A stretch of 64,000 nt of DNA, from positions 1 through 64,000 of the forward strand of contig JAODUP010000451.1 in NCBI GenBank assembly GCA_025642065.1. The letters run 5' to 3'. The notes under the pieces were generated by a model, which saw nothing but the letters and a program-made list of their open reading frames with translations, did no database searches and was not told the origin of the DNA. Positions 1 to 12,237 of the stretch are shown here, piece by piece (position 1 is the first letter of the stretch; the number at the start of each line of letters is the position of its first letter). Source of the stretch: Paralvinella palmiformis (lineage: Eukaryota > Annelida > Polychaeta > Terebellida > Alvinellidae). The translations under genes were made by a program, and so were the position numbers.

Positions 1-3
1 TCT

Positions 4-42
4 TGGGATATCATAATACAAGCTGAGTACTGGATAATGGTA
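4..42 (+). repeat. 39-bp exact repeat, copy at the left edge
   Basis: tgggatatcataatacaagc and the next 19 bases are identical to 12914-12952, in intron 1 of the PAN gene just past the splice donor. No similarity is seen outside these 39 bases. Nature unknown; a fragment of a dispersed element is likely. Confidence 0.85.
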
Positions 43-200
43 CAAGACAGACAGACAGACAGATATAGTAAAATGCTTATTCAGCAACATACATACAAAT
101 ATTATACAATAATTACAGATATAATAAGTATGTTGCCAAGGAGTCGTATAATACAAGGTTATCTATCTGTGACCCCTCCAAGGTCATGAAAATGTGTGAT
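43..200 (-). mobile_element. probable LINE 3' end with TCTG tail
   Basis: The plus strand reads (gaca) repeats at 45-61 then a tract tgcttattcagcaacatac. In the minus orientation this is a LINE-like 3' UTR ending in a tetranucleotide tail. It resembles the LINE end at 15211 and the one at 10005 in layout (tttatt... then acatacaa...). No coding part is seen. Confidence 0.35.
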
Positions 201-688
201 GGTGTCTCGGTTGATGGTAATAGTAAATATTTTGTTACAAATTATTATAACTTCTAGTAATGTTAATAATAATTACAAAATGAATAATAACAAAAAGAGT
301 ACTTAATGATGATAATAATGATTATTACAATAAATACCTTCATCACTATTTACCATCATCATTCCAATAATAGTTATAAAAATATAATAGCACTAATATT
401 AAAAAAATTAAAATAATAATAAGAAAAGAGAATATTTCAGAAGGGTGTGATAGAAGTGTTGTGTTTTTATTAATGTATTTATTGAACATGTTAGACTATA
501 GTTTATATATATGATTGATTTTAATGTTTCTTTAGTGTTTTATATTATTAGCAATATTATACTAGATTAGAGGACCATTATGCCATATAATTTTCAACAA
601 AGATCATTCTTGGATACCAAATTATTTAGTAAATAAACATTTCTAAACAAACTAAAGTTGATATTGTTTGTAGGCAACAATTTTTATT

Positions 689-700
<12 letters not shown>

Positions 701-723
<23 letters not shown>
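701..723 (+). repeat. TG microsatellite
   Basis: About 11 TG units next to a short TA tract. Confidence 0.9.
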
Positions 724-2312
724 AATGTAAGTGATGGTGTACATGTTGATAAATTGTTATAGAAGAACGATATTGTTTTATTTATGTTTGGGTGCATGTA
801 ATTATGTTAACAAACATATCTAACATATACAGCAAACAACTATTTTAGGTATACATTTTCCAGTACATCAAATGTAACCATGGCAATAACACACAACTCC
901 TTGTTATATAAAAAAATATCTATCCGGTTCCTCCAACCTCCTGAATGAGTAAGTGGCTGGGTGAAGGAATAAAGCTTAATGCCACAAAGCAGTCAAAGGG
1001 TTTGAGTTTCCGAAGAAAACCTCAATCAGTATTTTATTTTTATTACCTGAATGAGATTCGTTTGTTTATTTCTGAATTAAAACCAAAATTATATTCAACC
1101 ATATGGCCTGTATTTAAGGCACTCTGATCAACTCCAAATGGAGTAATAGTCCCAAAGCAGAATTTGAATTAACATTAATTAAATGTATTATTATCATTAA
1201 AGCAATCAAGCATGCAAGTTATGGTAAATAGCATTCACGGAAGCAAATCTGCCCCCATTCAACAAAGCAGAGATATTGTACTAGATGTTGTACTCAGTAA
1301 TATCTTGCATATAAAGGTTGTAATAACTATTGCTTGAAAATGTCATATTTGAAGTACTTCTATATATTGTGCTAACTGTTGTACTGGGGACTGAACAACA
1401 TGTAAATTTATTAGGAAATCAGATTTATGCACCAAATCGGATTAGAGATTTGTGTGAGCATATTTTATGGATCAAAAAGAAACAAATAAAATAATTCGAA
1501 ATAAAGGATTATGTTTAAATAACATTTAGATATTTCACAAATACAATCTCAAATATTAAGAGTATACTGTTATGTCATATATGATTCACGAAAACCTTTT
1601 TTTTTTAAAGTGATACATGGAGGATTTTACATGGGCTTTTTCATAGTCATAGAGATCCTTGTACCAGTGATATACCATTCTAATTGCATAAACCAGGTAA
1701 AGTTTTCAGTAGGTGGCTATACCGTACTGTCATTTTTCTTGGAATATTTTAACCACATCGACTGAAGAAAGGTCACCTTTAACAAGTGAGTAACAATGAG
1801 GCCAGTTTATTGAAAAATGGGGGTACAAGATGTTTTTCACAGTTGCTTTAAGTCACAGCAGTTCAATAGGACATATCTATTAATATGAATTGAATTTGTT
1901 ATGTCAGCTATGCATACATATAGTAGAAGTGATAAGATCCCTGTCACATCTAGAATTATACAAACTACAGGTATATCAGAGCAGCTAAATATGATTCAAC
2001 AGCAAATATTAAATACAAAGATTAGTAGAGAGAAAAGGCATCACTCAAGATTATAACATCACAATAACGTTACAATGAAAACAAACAAAACTACCGGTAG
2101 TTATATAGAGATTGATAAATATATAGGATTTATATCAATATTACATTACATTTATTATTTTATTTTTAATTATTGTTTTATTAGATTGAATTGTTAAATA
2201 TTCAGTTTGAAGTATCATCCATGACAACTAATTACATCTATAATGTATTACCTGTTGACGTTTGGGTTGTAGAAGCTGAAAAGACAAATGGTAATTATAT
2301 TAAAAAGATGTA

Positions 2313-2316
<4 letters not shown>

Positions 2317-2358
<42 letters not shown>
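2317..2358 (+). repeat. TA microsatellite
   Basis: About 20 TA units. Confidence 0.9.
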
Positions 2359-2360
<2 letters not shown>

Positions 2361-3694
2361 GGCTGTAATAATTCAATTTACCATGATAATTATAAACTGT
2401 AATTAGATGGAAGCTACTGGTATGTTAGTTTCGTTAGCAAGCTTTGGTAACACACACACAAGGATATGTACATATGTTTAACGTTGCTTTGATTTTATTT
2501 GTTATATATTCCCCTTCATTATAATATTGATATGTTAAATTTAATTATAGTACTAAATTGAGAAATTAAACAAACCTGAACAAGAACATTATGTTAAGCC
2601 GCACCTAAATTAATACATCAAAGCTTCTCATAAGTCAAAATTTTATATTGTATCTGTTTAGCAAAATTGTAAATTATTTATAAATCATAAAATAGAGATA
2701 AGAAAATAAAAGGGAACATGAATGATAAAGAGAAGAAACTATATATTGTACATATATAACTTATTTATAGAGAAGATGTTTTAATGAAGACAACTTAAGA
2801 TACTAGAACATCACAAATCAAATTGATCTTTATCACAGCCAGTTGTTAAATATAAAAAAAATAATTATGAAATAACAAACAATTATGCCAATAACTACAT
2901 AACATATAACTTTCTATAAATAATAATAAATATAATGGCCTTAAGACTTTATTCAGCTGTCAGTGCTAATTGTGAGTCACATAAAAGGTGAAGAAGAATA
3001 GTTATTTTGCAGAAACTAGACATCTTGGAAATGCTAAAATATTACATTTAAAAACAATATGATCATGTCGCAAATGACATTGCCTCTACATATAAGCAGG
3101 GACCTGAATATTTATGAAAGTTTTCCCACTTTCATAAATATTCAGGCTGTTATCCTACGTTGCACATAAATACACTTTTGTAACAAGGCCTTCCTTTATT
3201 TTGATGCATACCGCCGCTGCGTAATTTCCGCGTTATACGCCACTAATTGTGTCTTTTTTAAAAGAAAAAAATAGAAATCACTGCTCACAATTGAGAGAAG
3301 TTTGTTTATTAAATACAACATCAAAGCAATTATGAAATCTGTATCACGCTGTCATACACGGAGGGTGTACGTAATTATGGACAAAATGATGTACAGGTCC
3401 AGCTGCAGATTATCCTGATTTATCCTGCGTGTTATACACCAAAACTAGGTTTTTCAGAAATTTTACGGTATTGGTTTAATCATTCTGGTGACGATATATC
3501 CATTGTGGCGATACTCCAGTAGCCAATCATTCAAAGCTGTCTCTAATTTGATGTACGGACTAACTCCGTAACGTTTCGCCCTTTCCGTCCTCGGCATTTC
3601 AAATAAATATTTCTTCTGCTTTCTCCAGTCTCTCACTAATTTGTCACTAACAGCAAAAGGTCTGTCGCTTTTGTTTCAAACTCATGGTGTCAGC

Positions 3695-3879
3695 AAGTGC
3701 GTCGTAAATATATCAGTATCAATTTCTTCACCGGCAGCGAGTTTTAATCCCCTGTCGCTAATGCACAGCTCATGTTGAGGTTGAATCCCCCACCACTCAC
3801 AGGGGAGCAGTACGGAAAGATGGAGCCGAAATAAAGTGCGTCGTAAATATATCAGTATCAATTTCTTCACCGGCAGCGA
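3695..3879. repeat. 46-bp exact direct repeat pair
   Basis: The 46 bases at 3695-3740 (starting aagtgcgtcgtaaatatatc) are repeated without change at 3834-3879 around a SINE B fragment. Confidence 0.9.
3741..3833 (-). mobile_element. SINE family B fragment between 46-bp direct repeats
   Basis: On the minus strand it reads ggctccatctttccgtactg, cccctgtgagtggtggggga, gagctgtgc then an A-rich end (attaaaac), matching the 3' half of family B. The exact 46-bp direct repeats on either side (3695-3740, 3834-3879) are a possible but unusually long target duplication. Confidence 0.75.
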
Positions 3880-3887
3880 TATATATA

Positions 3888-3916
3888 TCACACACACACA
3901 CGCGCGCGCGCGCACG
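3888..3916 (+). repeat. CA/CG alternating tract
   Basis: cacacacacacgcgcgcgcg then cgcac: strictly alternating purine-pyrimidine DNA with a CG core, a sequence able to adopt Z-form. Confidence 0.85.
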
Positions 3917-3940
3917 GATTTCGCTTTGATGTTATAACTA

Positions 3941-3995
3941 GGCTGCGCTGAATAAGCGACAACCTGGGGATTCTCCCCGAAAAACAAAACAAACA
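3941..3995 (+). mobile_element. 55-bp retroposed 3' end of SINE family B
   Basis: ggctgcgctgaataagcgac then ctggggattctccccgaa and an A-rich end, flanked by a perfect 12-bp duplication atgttataacta (3929-3940 and 3996-4007). It has the same start and the same hairpin core (gggga-ttc-tcccc) as the 53309 copy. Only the last 50 or so bases of the SINE are present. Confidence 0.88.
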
Positions 3996-4068
3996 ATGTT
4001 ATAACTAATAAACAAACTTGTCACACCAAACACGCAATGTGAACAGTGATTTCTATAGTATCGCTAAT

Positions 4069-4402
4069 CATCTGGAGGTACTGGTAGCTAATGGCGCGTG
4101 ACTATCAACTATTATTACACAAAGACTGGCATGTTTGTGAGATCCAAATAACAGTTTGGTGAAACTTAATCGTTATTTATTGGATAAGACTAGTAGGCCG
4201 AGATTTTTTCCAACTCTGGCTCAAACAAACACACCTAATTGCAAGTGTTATTAATTCATTGTTTCACAGCACATCTGGAAGTACTGATAGGTAACAACGC
4301 GTCACTTTCAAGTATTATTATATCAAGACCGGCATGTTTTTGTGATATCCAAATAACAGTTTTGTGAAAATTAATTGTTATTTATTGAATAATAATGATT
4401 TA
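4069..4402 (+). repeat. two diverged tandem copies of a ~200-bp unit
   Basis: atctggaggtactggtagct at 4069 recurs as atctggaagtactgataggt at 4272, followed in both by gcatgttt, gagatccaaataacagtt or gatatccaaataacagtt, and gttatttattg. About 80% alike. Confidence 0.7.
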
Positions 4403-4572
4403 GTAGGCAGCGATGTGACGCTTTTATTCTGACTCTGGCTATTATTGGGTTGAATCATGTAGTGTTGTGGGTCCAAGATGGCCGAAAAAATATTTCCTTC
4501 AGCTGGTAGGAAGTCGAGGTGCTTCTGGGAGCTCCCTTTTCACTACCAAAAAAATATACGCGAGTATATACG

Positions 4573-4812
4573 GTAGGTATGTGTGATATAAAATCAACCT
4601 TTATTTGCATGTATTGTATTAATAATAAGAAAGTTCCTTTTATATGTATTGCCACATAAGACACCGCAGATACATTGTTATTGTAGGTGAAGTTGAGTTA
4701 ATAAAAATCGGCTGGAGATATACGACAAAACCAGATGTTGTTCACATAATAATACACGTATGTGTGATATAAATCCAACCTTTATTTACATACATTTTTA
4801 TATGTGCCACAA
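4573..4812 (+). repeat. two diverged copies of a ~60-bp unit
   Basis: tatgtgtgatataaaatcaa, cctttatttgcatgtattg (4578) recurs at 4758 as tatgtgtgatataaatccaa, cctttatttacatac, followed by tatatg...gccaca in both. Origin unknown. Confidence 0.55.
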
Positions 4813-5375
4813 AGCTATTGTTCCCTATATTTGATATGATGAGGCTTAATTGAATACAAATATTTCCGTAAACACATTGTTAGTTATACAATGTTTAAAG
4901 TAATTCTTATTTAATACTATAAAGCATGAGGAATTTTTTATTTACTACATCATATTTTTCACGGATTTTGTTGTAAAGTTTCATTTATGAGTTGGGGTTT
5001 GTTAAACTAATGTCTCACAGGATTTTGTCCTAGATTCTATGTATGATGGTTGTATGAAACTACACTAAAATAAATGATTTAATTTTACATAAATAATAAT
5101 GCAAGAGTTTATTAAACTTTTGGGCATGAATGGACTAGTAGATACAGGTGTACACTCTGAGGCATGACTTATTTCTTGATTGAATTAGTATTTTCCATGA
5201 TAGTTTTGTATCCAGTAGCTGATATGTGTAGGTTGTGTGTCATACCTTTTTTTTAGATTACATAATTTTGTGATTTGTAATTAATAAAACTGAGATAGTG
5301 AAATAAATGGCTGATTCATGCCACATTAAATCACATTCAGAAACATTTTCACAGAGCCAAGTTATTACAAATGTG

Positions 5376-5379
<4 letters not shown>

Positions 5380-5409
<30 letters not shown>
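5380..5409 (+). repeat. TA microsatellite
   Basis: About 15 TA units. Confidence 0.9.
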
Positions 5410-5412
<3 letters not shown>

Positions 5413-5509
5413 GAACATTAAACATATATCATAAAAATAAATACCAGCTGTATAAACAAATGCAGTAACAGTAAGTTAAATCCTTATAAAGGGTGTTGCT
5501 TGATTATAC

Positions 5510-5680
5510 AGTAAGTACTGTATAATAATAATAATACATTGTAATAATAATAATGGCCGAAATGGCAAATATCTTATGTGGCTGACTAACTCAAATGAGG
5601 AAGACCATATGGTCTGTAATTTACAGCTCCACCAAGAGAAATAATTCAAAATAAATATAGAATTTAAAATATATGGCATA
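5510..5680 (+). repeat. dispersed repeat, copy 1
   Basis: An ataataata tract, then ctcaaatgagg, atatggtctgtaatttacag and aaataaatatagaattt also occur, in the same order, at 35530-35680. Type of element not recognised. Confidence 0.5.
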
Positions 5681-7295
5681 TATTCAATGGAGAAAACCTT
5701 GCCAGCTGTCTGGTCAGACGTAAAACTCCTACTATATTGCCAAGTCCGGCCTCATGCAGCATGACCATAACCATGGTCCCACGCTCTACCCATGAAGCCA
5801 CAGGGGCAGCTGTACATAATTTGTTTAGCTAATATCCAGGTTTTCAGGTGTGTACAGGATCTTAATACATAGATCACGCTGATAATCTGAGCACATCCTT
5901 TACTAGAGTATATATTACCATATAACACATTCTTACAGCCATAAGAATAGTCTGTACAATCCAAAACAAAGCAATGCAAATAATGAGGCATTTAATGGGC
6001 ACCTTTTTATTTAGTTGTAAGGCCAGGAATTGTGGTCATGAGTTGAAATAAAGATATCTACTGGGGGTAATAATTATAGTCTTCTTCTGCTGATACCTAT
6101 TCAACTCCCCACAAATATTTTAATGATTTGATAAGACTTTGGTATTTCATCAAATAAATTCTCTCTGATAGTCATAATTATGTCTCTTCAGATAAACTCT
6201 GCTATTTTAATAAGCAGTTAATTTGAATTTTTCACGGATAAAAAAAGAAACTGGAAACCTCAGCAGCCAGATTTTTTATAAATATCAACTGAATTGTGCA
6301 ACTGAATCAAACCAGTTTATTGACAGTCAGTGAACACATACTAACAAGATAAACAAAATAACACAATGAGTGTGTTGCTATATGTACCACCAACCTAATA
6401 TTCAGTGACAGTCCAAATTATGTTCCAGCATTTGTTTTAAATTCCACTATTTCATCAAAAAATAACACTCCACTTAAGAAAAGAGACGAATGTCTAGTGT
6501 GAGAAAACATCATGTTTTAGAAACCTGAGAAATCAAACCATGACACTAGAAGAATGTCTTCCAATAATGATCAACGGGTTGTCAAACATGTTGATCAATT
6601 ACAAATCCAATGTACCCCAAGGAACTTATTCACTGGTAAACCCGGATCAGTCAGTTCATTCATTGAGCTTGAGTTCTCTGCAGCACTTCTGCTCAGCCCA
6701 AAACCAAGAACCCTACAGGAAATATAGACAGCAGGCAAGGAACCCCTGAGATGAGGAAAGACATACTTATCTTTTGAGTCAATACAGAAACTATTTTATG
6801 CTTTGAAAGCTTGAAGCATTATTTGAACAACACAAAGTTTGATGCTTGTGATACAGAACTGAAGAGTGACAGTTAATCAATGTATGTGATCTGAACCAAT
6901 TGTTATCACCTGACTTCAGGCTAGTACTAGTAGGTATTAGTATCAAGTGGTATTGGCTGATTATAATATTGATTTAGTGTTGGAATTGTAATCCTGATTT
7001 ATTTTTTAATGTGTATAAAGACAATGGAAAGTACTAATGTATCTATTTCATCATTTAACTTCTGGAGTCTTCATCACCTAACTGGTAACGCCATTGAAGT
7101 AATTCCCAGGTTGTCAGATAATTAAATGTTGGAATAAATAATATTTCTCTGCTTGCAGACACAATCATTAGACTATATATTATATGTTATATTACTCCTC
7201 CAGATCTTTTTATTTAAGAAGGACAGCTCATTTCTTTATATGCTTTAAATTTAACTAATGACAAAATAAGTATAGCTGGTTATGGATGTGGCAGG

Positions 7296-7321
7296 TTATG
7301 CTTGATAATATATTGTGATGA
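7296..7321 (-). CDS. PAN-module gene possible terminal exon (26 nt)
   Basis: A 69-nt intron (7390-7322) beginning GTAAGT, containing a TA repeat, and ending in a strong pyrimidine tract TTTTTTTCAG would join the phase-1 end of exon 4 to codons VITIYYQA and a TAA at 7298-7296. Without it the third module would read through the donor to a nearby stop. RNA evidence is lacking, so another distal last exon is possible. Confidence 0.45.
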
Positions 7322-10300
7322 CTGAAAAAAACAACAACACACAGAATATATATATATATATATATTAACCACTGCATAGCATGTACTTACCAGTTGTTGT
7401 AAGTACACATCTCTCCAATGTTTCATGTACAACCCCAGTCTCAGGTACGAGTTGAGCATTCTGTAGATTGACAAATGTCCAACATTTTACACCAACAGCA
7501 TTGGCATTGTAATCAATGGCATTACATCCAGATATTGTTAGACATTTCTGTCTACAGTCATCTAGTGTCTGGGCTGAGCTTTGTTCTACACCATTTATTA
7601 CATGTACATTAGTTGTTGTTGTCCACTGGTTTGTTCCTCCATTTGTGCAAGGAGCTGAAATTATGTCAAATTAATACATTTTAATTCATAATATGATTTA
7701 CTTTAGAGACATATTACATTGTTTGTCAATTACTAAACCACACAAACAAACTAAAAAACTAAAATAAACAAATTTAAATTACAGGGTTCCCACTATGAAT
7801 CTAGAACAAAACTCGTTGATATTTCTCTGAGATTTTTCTGACTCAGCTACATAATTCTCCAGCAAATATTGATATATTATTGTATTTAGCTAAGTATTTA
7901 TATGGCTAAATCTGGCTGTCCCACCAGACAAGAAAAATAATATAATCACATGGTGCCAGACATTGATGGATCATACCACTTTAATTTATGCTTTTTGTTT
8001 ATGTTCAGTTCGCCAAAAAGTATGAAACCTCGAGTATTTATATTGGGAATAACACACATTTACCTAACTAATTTCTGTCTGAAATTGATTGAGGAATGCA
8101 TTAGCCATTTTATGGACTGGGAACTCTTATGCAAGTTACCTTGTGATCGTTTTGTTATATGTATTGATGTACCTCACAATGAAACCCATTTGCTTGTATT
8201 TGACAGTCGTATTCTGAGTCTCATCACAGCTAATGACATAACAAGCTGATGTCTCCGATATCCCTTTTTAATATAGTAATGACCTATGCCAAGATATATC
8301 ATTTAGGCTATCTTGGTGCTAGTGATATGAGAACATCACTCGGAGTAGATCACCTGTTTTAGTGCTCTTATTGCAAGAGAAGTGAGAGTGGGCACATTTG
8401 ACAATGCAAAGTATGTCTGCCTTCATAGTTTCAGCTGTCACTAGGTATGTAAATATAATGACCTACACCTGTGGTACAATGTTTTCACTATAAAGGGATC
8501 AGGTTATTGTTAGGTTCAACCTCATAGTGAACCTCGATAGAAGGGAAGTCACTACTTTGGTGGCCAATCTATTGAGTGAGGGAGACTGACAGAATGCCAT
8601 CATAGTACTCTGGTGAAATCAATCAAATACGGAAATGAAATTCTTTGACAACCATTTGACAATTATAAGGAAACATTTAGCATCAACAATAAATGACTGA
8701 TAATTAACTAAAAATCATTGACTGTCACTACTTTTATGAAAAGATTCCCCGATATTTCCCTGACATTTTGGAAATAAAACATATTCCCTGACAGATCCTT
8801 GACATTTAAAAAAAATCCATGTTTTCCCTGTCAAGTTGGAATCCTGTGTTAACTGTTATTCATACATATAACATTTAGTTTATTCTGTATAGGTAGTTAA
8901 AGGAGCAGTTGATTCTCATATAATATGACGTGAATGTGTAATGCCTATAAAAGTTACTCAAAATTTCCCAATAATAATCATGAACTCCCACTGACATTAC
9001 AGATATAAGGAAATAGTCCTAATTACTGAAGGGTAGCCATTATGGCGTCCTCAAATTACCAAAATGTACATCTGGTAATTTGAGGAGAAGGAGAAAGTCA
9101 TGTACTCTAACGTCTACTGGAACGAGGATCATTCACCTGCCTTAATCTTAGCTTATATAATAATAATGCATGTTTATATAGCACCAGAACCAGGTAACCC
9201 TGTTCTGAGGCACTGTACAGTATTATTATCCCTGACCCAGACCTGTTTCCACCCAACACACATCTCAACTCCCAAGGGAGCATACAATGCATGCTGCCAT
9301 TATAGGCGCAAATCGTTACTCAAACACATAGCCAATTTTTATGGATGAGTGAACCAGTCGCCACGTGACAACATTGCAGCTTTCGGAGATTCGAACACGC
9401 GACCCTTCTGCTATGAGCCCTACGCTTTAACTAACTGGGCTATCATGGCTTGACATCACAGCTTAGACATCCTAATGACCTTACCTACCTGTTAATTGAT
9501 TAATCTGCTTGGATCATTGGAAGCCACTAGTTGATTGCACAAAGTAAGAGCCTTTAAAAAGGGTCTCAACTTTGGTATTCCTCAATGGTTGTACCCAACA
9601 GATGACAGCCAGAGGTCTCTACCCGAATTTCAACAAGTGACAAGGTATCTCCCAGTTTTTACCCAACATTTAAGTACGTGATTTGTTATTTGTATGTTAT
9701 TGTCATCAGTTATTGAATTATTTATACAGTGGGTTAGAGTTTGAATTACCACCACCTTACTCTATCTGTTGGGGGTTTCTTCCCAGTTTCTTTGTGGAAG
9801 AAGGGTTTTCTTCCCAGTAAAAACCCATTTCTCCCCATTGGAAGGGAAGAAATACCTTTTTACCAGGATGAATTCCAACCCTGTCTAATTGTATGCCAGT
9901 AAAATTGTGAACAACCAATCGCAACTAGTTTTGACAAAATGTCAGATACACTGACCAATTTGTGTTGGGTTACCTAAGCTCCACCCTCTTGCAAAAGGCG
10001 ATTGTTAGATAGATAGAGATATTTATTTCGATATGGTACAGATAACAAACATACAAGTTATACAGTTAAGTTTAGGCAAAACAAAGGTATGTACATTTCA
10101 AACCATCTCATGGTCATACCCAAGAAATAAATTTCTGTGTCCTCTCAGATAGAAGGTGTTCATACAATAAGTGTCCATAAATACATTTAACTTTAAGTGT
10201 TTGTTGTTGCTATATCACAAACCGTTAGTTTAATGTATAATTAATCATGTGTAAACTAAATATCTAAAGATAAAAAAGTAAAAAGTGACAGGTACATTTA

Positions 10301-12199
10301 TTTGATGTGGGAATAACACAGAATTAAATAAGCTAATAACCACCTGTGTTTTTCATTGTTATTGTGGTTGAATTAACATGTGTCAATATCAAAGGGTGAT
10401 ACTCTTTAATGATTGCAATCAGGTTATTCTCTGTTTTTGTAGTAATAATGGACCGACATTTTATCATATAATTACTGAAGAAGGAGCACTGATTATAAGA
10501 AAATCAACATTTCGACCAGACATCTTCCAATTTCTCTTGAAAGATCCCTATAGACACCGCCATCAATACTAAAAACATAACACAAATCAACACCAGGTGG
10601 CGGTGCCCAATAGACGACAGCCTGGGCTCTCTATCCCAAATTTCAACAAGAGACAAGTATCCTATCATTCTGAGTTGTATTGTCTAGTGAATACACAAAC
10701 ATGAGTTCTAGCCCAGTAAAAAAGCATCCCTGTGTGGATATTTCTGCATCTCAGAAACAAGATTTGTATTTTTTCAAGGAGCATAATCCTAAGGCTACTC
10801 AGGCTGATATCTTGATGAATTTGAGTCAGGAATGAGGTGTCACGTTTGGTTGTTCTAATGTGAGTTACATTCTAAAGGAGAATGCCAAGTTGTTAGCTGT
10901 AACAAAGGACTGTAATGGTGTGCTCCATGCATAATCAGTCAAGCATGCTCTAATGACTTTCATGACTAAATATTTCCATGTAGACTAGCTGATATTATTT
11001 GACATATGAAATAAATTAGTATTAATTAATGCACGTATATTGAATTAATGATTTAGTTTTCTATGTGAATACTGTAACATGAATGACCCATTTATGATAG
11101 ACATGGTAGTCATGATTTTTATACTTGACAATAAAATAAAATAATTGGAATGGTCTGATTCAATATTCAGACATATTACGATAATAATCCAACATTACTG
11201 GTCATGTGATATATTATGTTGGATTAAATAAACTTCTCTGTACTACATAAATGTGACAGCTCAGTAGATGCTTCATGTTATAAGAGTACAAAATAATCTT
11301 CATACGGAATTTCATTACGTAGTTTTCTCTAACCATTACAGTAACATACGAGGATGCTTGGACTAACTATTCTGTAATATTAATAAATACATTTTTGTTC
11401 CTAAACTACATGTTTGGTTCACACTTGTTTACATTGTTATAACTAGGTCATACAAACAGCTTGTGTCCTCAGACAAGTTATAGTAAATTCACCAGCACTT
11501 TGAACCGGTCAATTTAAAACGTGGTTGTTTAAGTTCATATTTTAACATAATTTATAACATATTTGTATTAGTCCTGAAAATCTTGAATGAAGTTCAACTG
11601 CTGCTTTAAGGCTGTACACATAGTTGTAACTTACTTGTGGTTAGAATACTTGCAGTTGTTGAGATAGGGGTAGTTGCTGCTGTTGTTGTTGTTGTAGACG
11701 TTGTTGTTGTTGTTGTTATACAACTGCCTTTCAAATATTGGCTCCAACCAGTCTGAAGTGTTCTTCCACTAAGTGCATCTTGTTCAGTTGCTGAATGTTG
11801 ACAGTTGTTGTTTAGATATGATGCTACTTGACAAGTGCTGCTGTCAACACATTTTTGTAAGCAGTCTTCACCATTTGTAGCACTCACAGAAGTAATTGAT
11901 CCAGCGACTGACATAGTATATTCACCAATGTACAAGAATGAGCAACCTGAAAATAAATATAGATAAAATGTAGCAGAGTTATATTAGTGATGTGTACATT
12001 AAAAATTACTGTCTTGCTTCAAGTTGAATATTTTTATCCTTTTTTTTGTTTTTGTTTTTAAACATAGAATATGTTAATTTTATTCTTTGTGACATATAAA
12101 ATCTTTATATCACATAAAGTGTATTTGAACAACATAGTTTCTAATTTAGTCATTCACTATATGTATACATCGTTGGCAGAGAAAAAAGGTTACATAAGG

Positions 12200-12237
<38 letters not shown>

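Larger units (their letters stand above)
201..3694. other. gene-free stretch, left part
   Basis: AT-rich DNA with TG and TA microsatellites. Short open frames (945-1127, 2191-2406) have no recognisable protein features, and the second is mainly TA repeat. Nothing else is seen. Confidence 0.6.
4813..7208. other. gene-free stretch downstream of the PAN gene
   Basis: Contains a TA microsatellite and the dispersed repeat at 5510. The region 5750-5830 read in reverse has a weak tRNA-like look (ggcttcatgggtagagcg) but no B box, so it was not called. A terminal PAN exon here is possible if the 7296-7321 exon is wrong, but none was seen. Confidence 0.5.

Noticed and set aside
5752..5991. 79-codon minus-strand frame with several Cys as a further PAN exon
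   Set aside because: Cysteine spacing does not fit a PAN module and no phase-1 acceptor was found.
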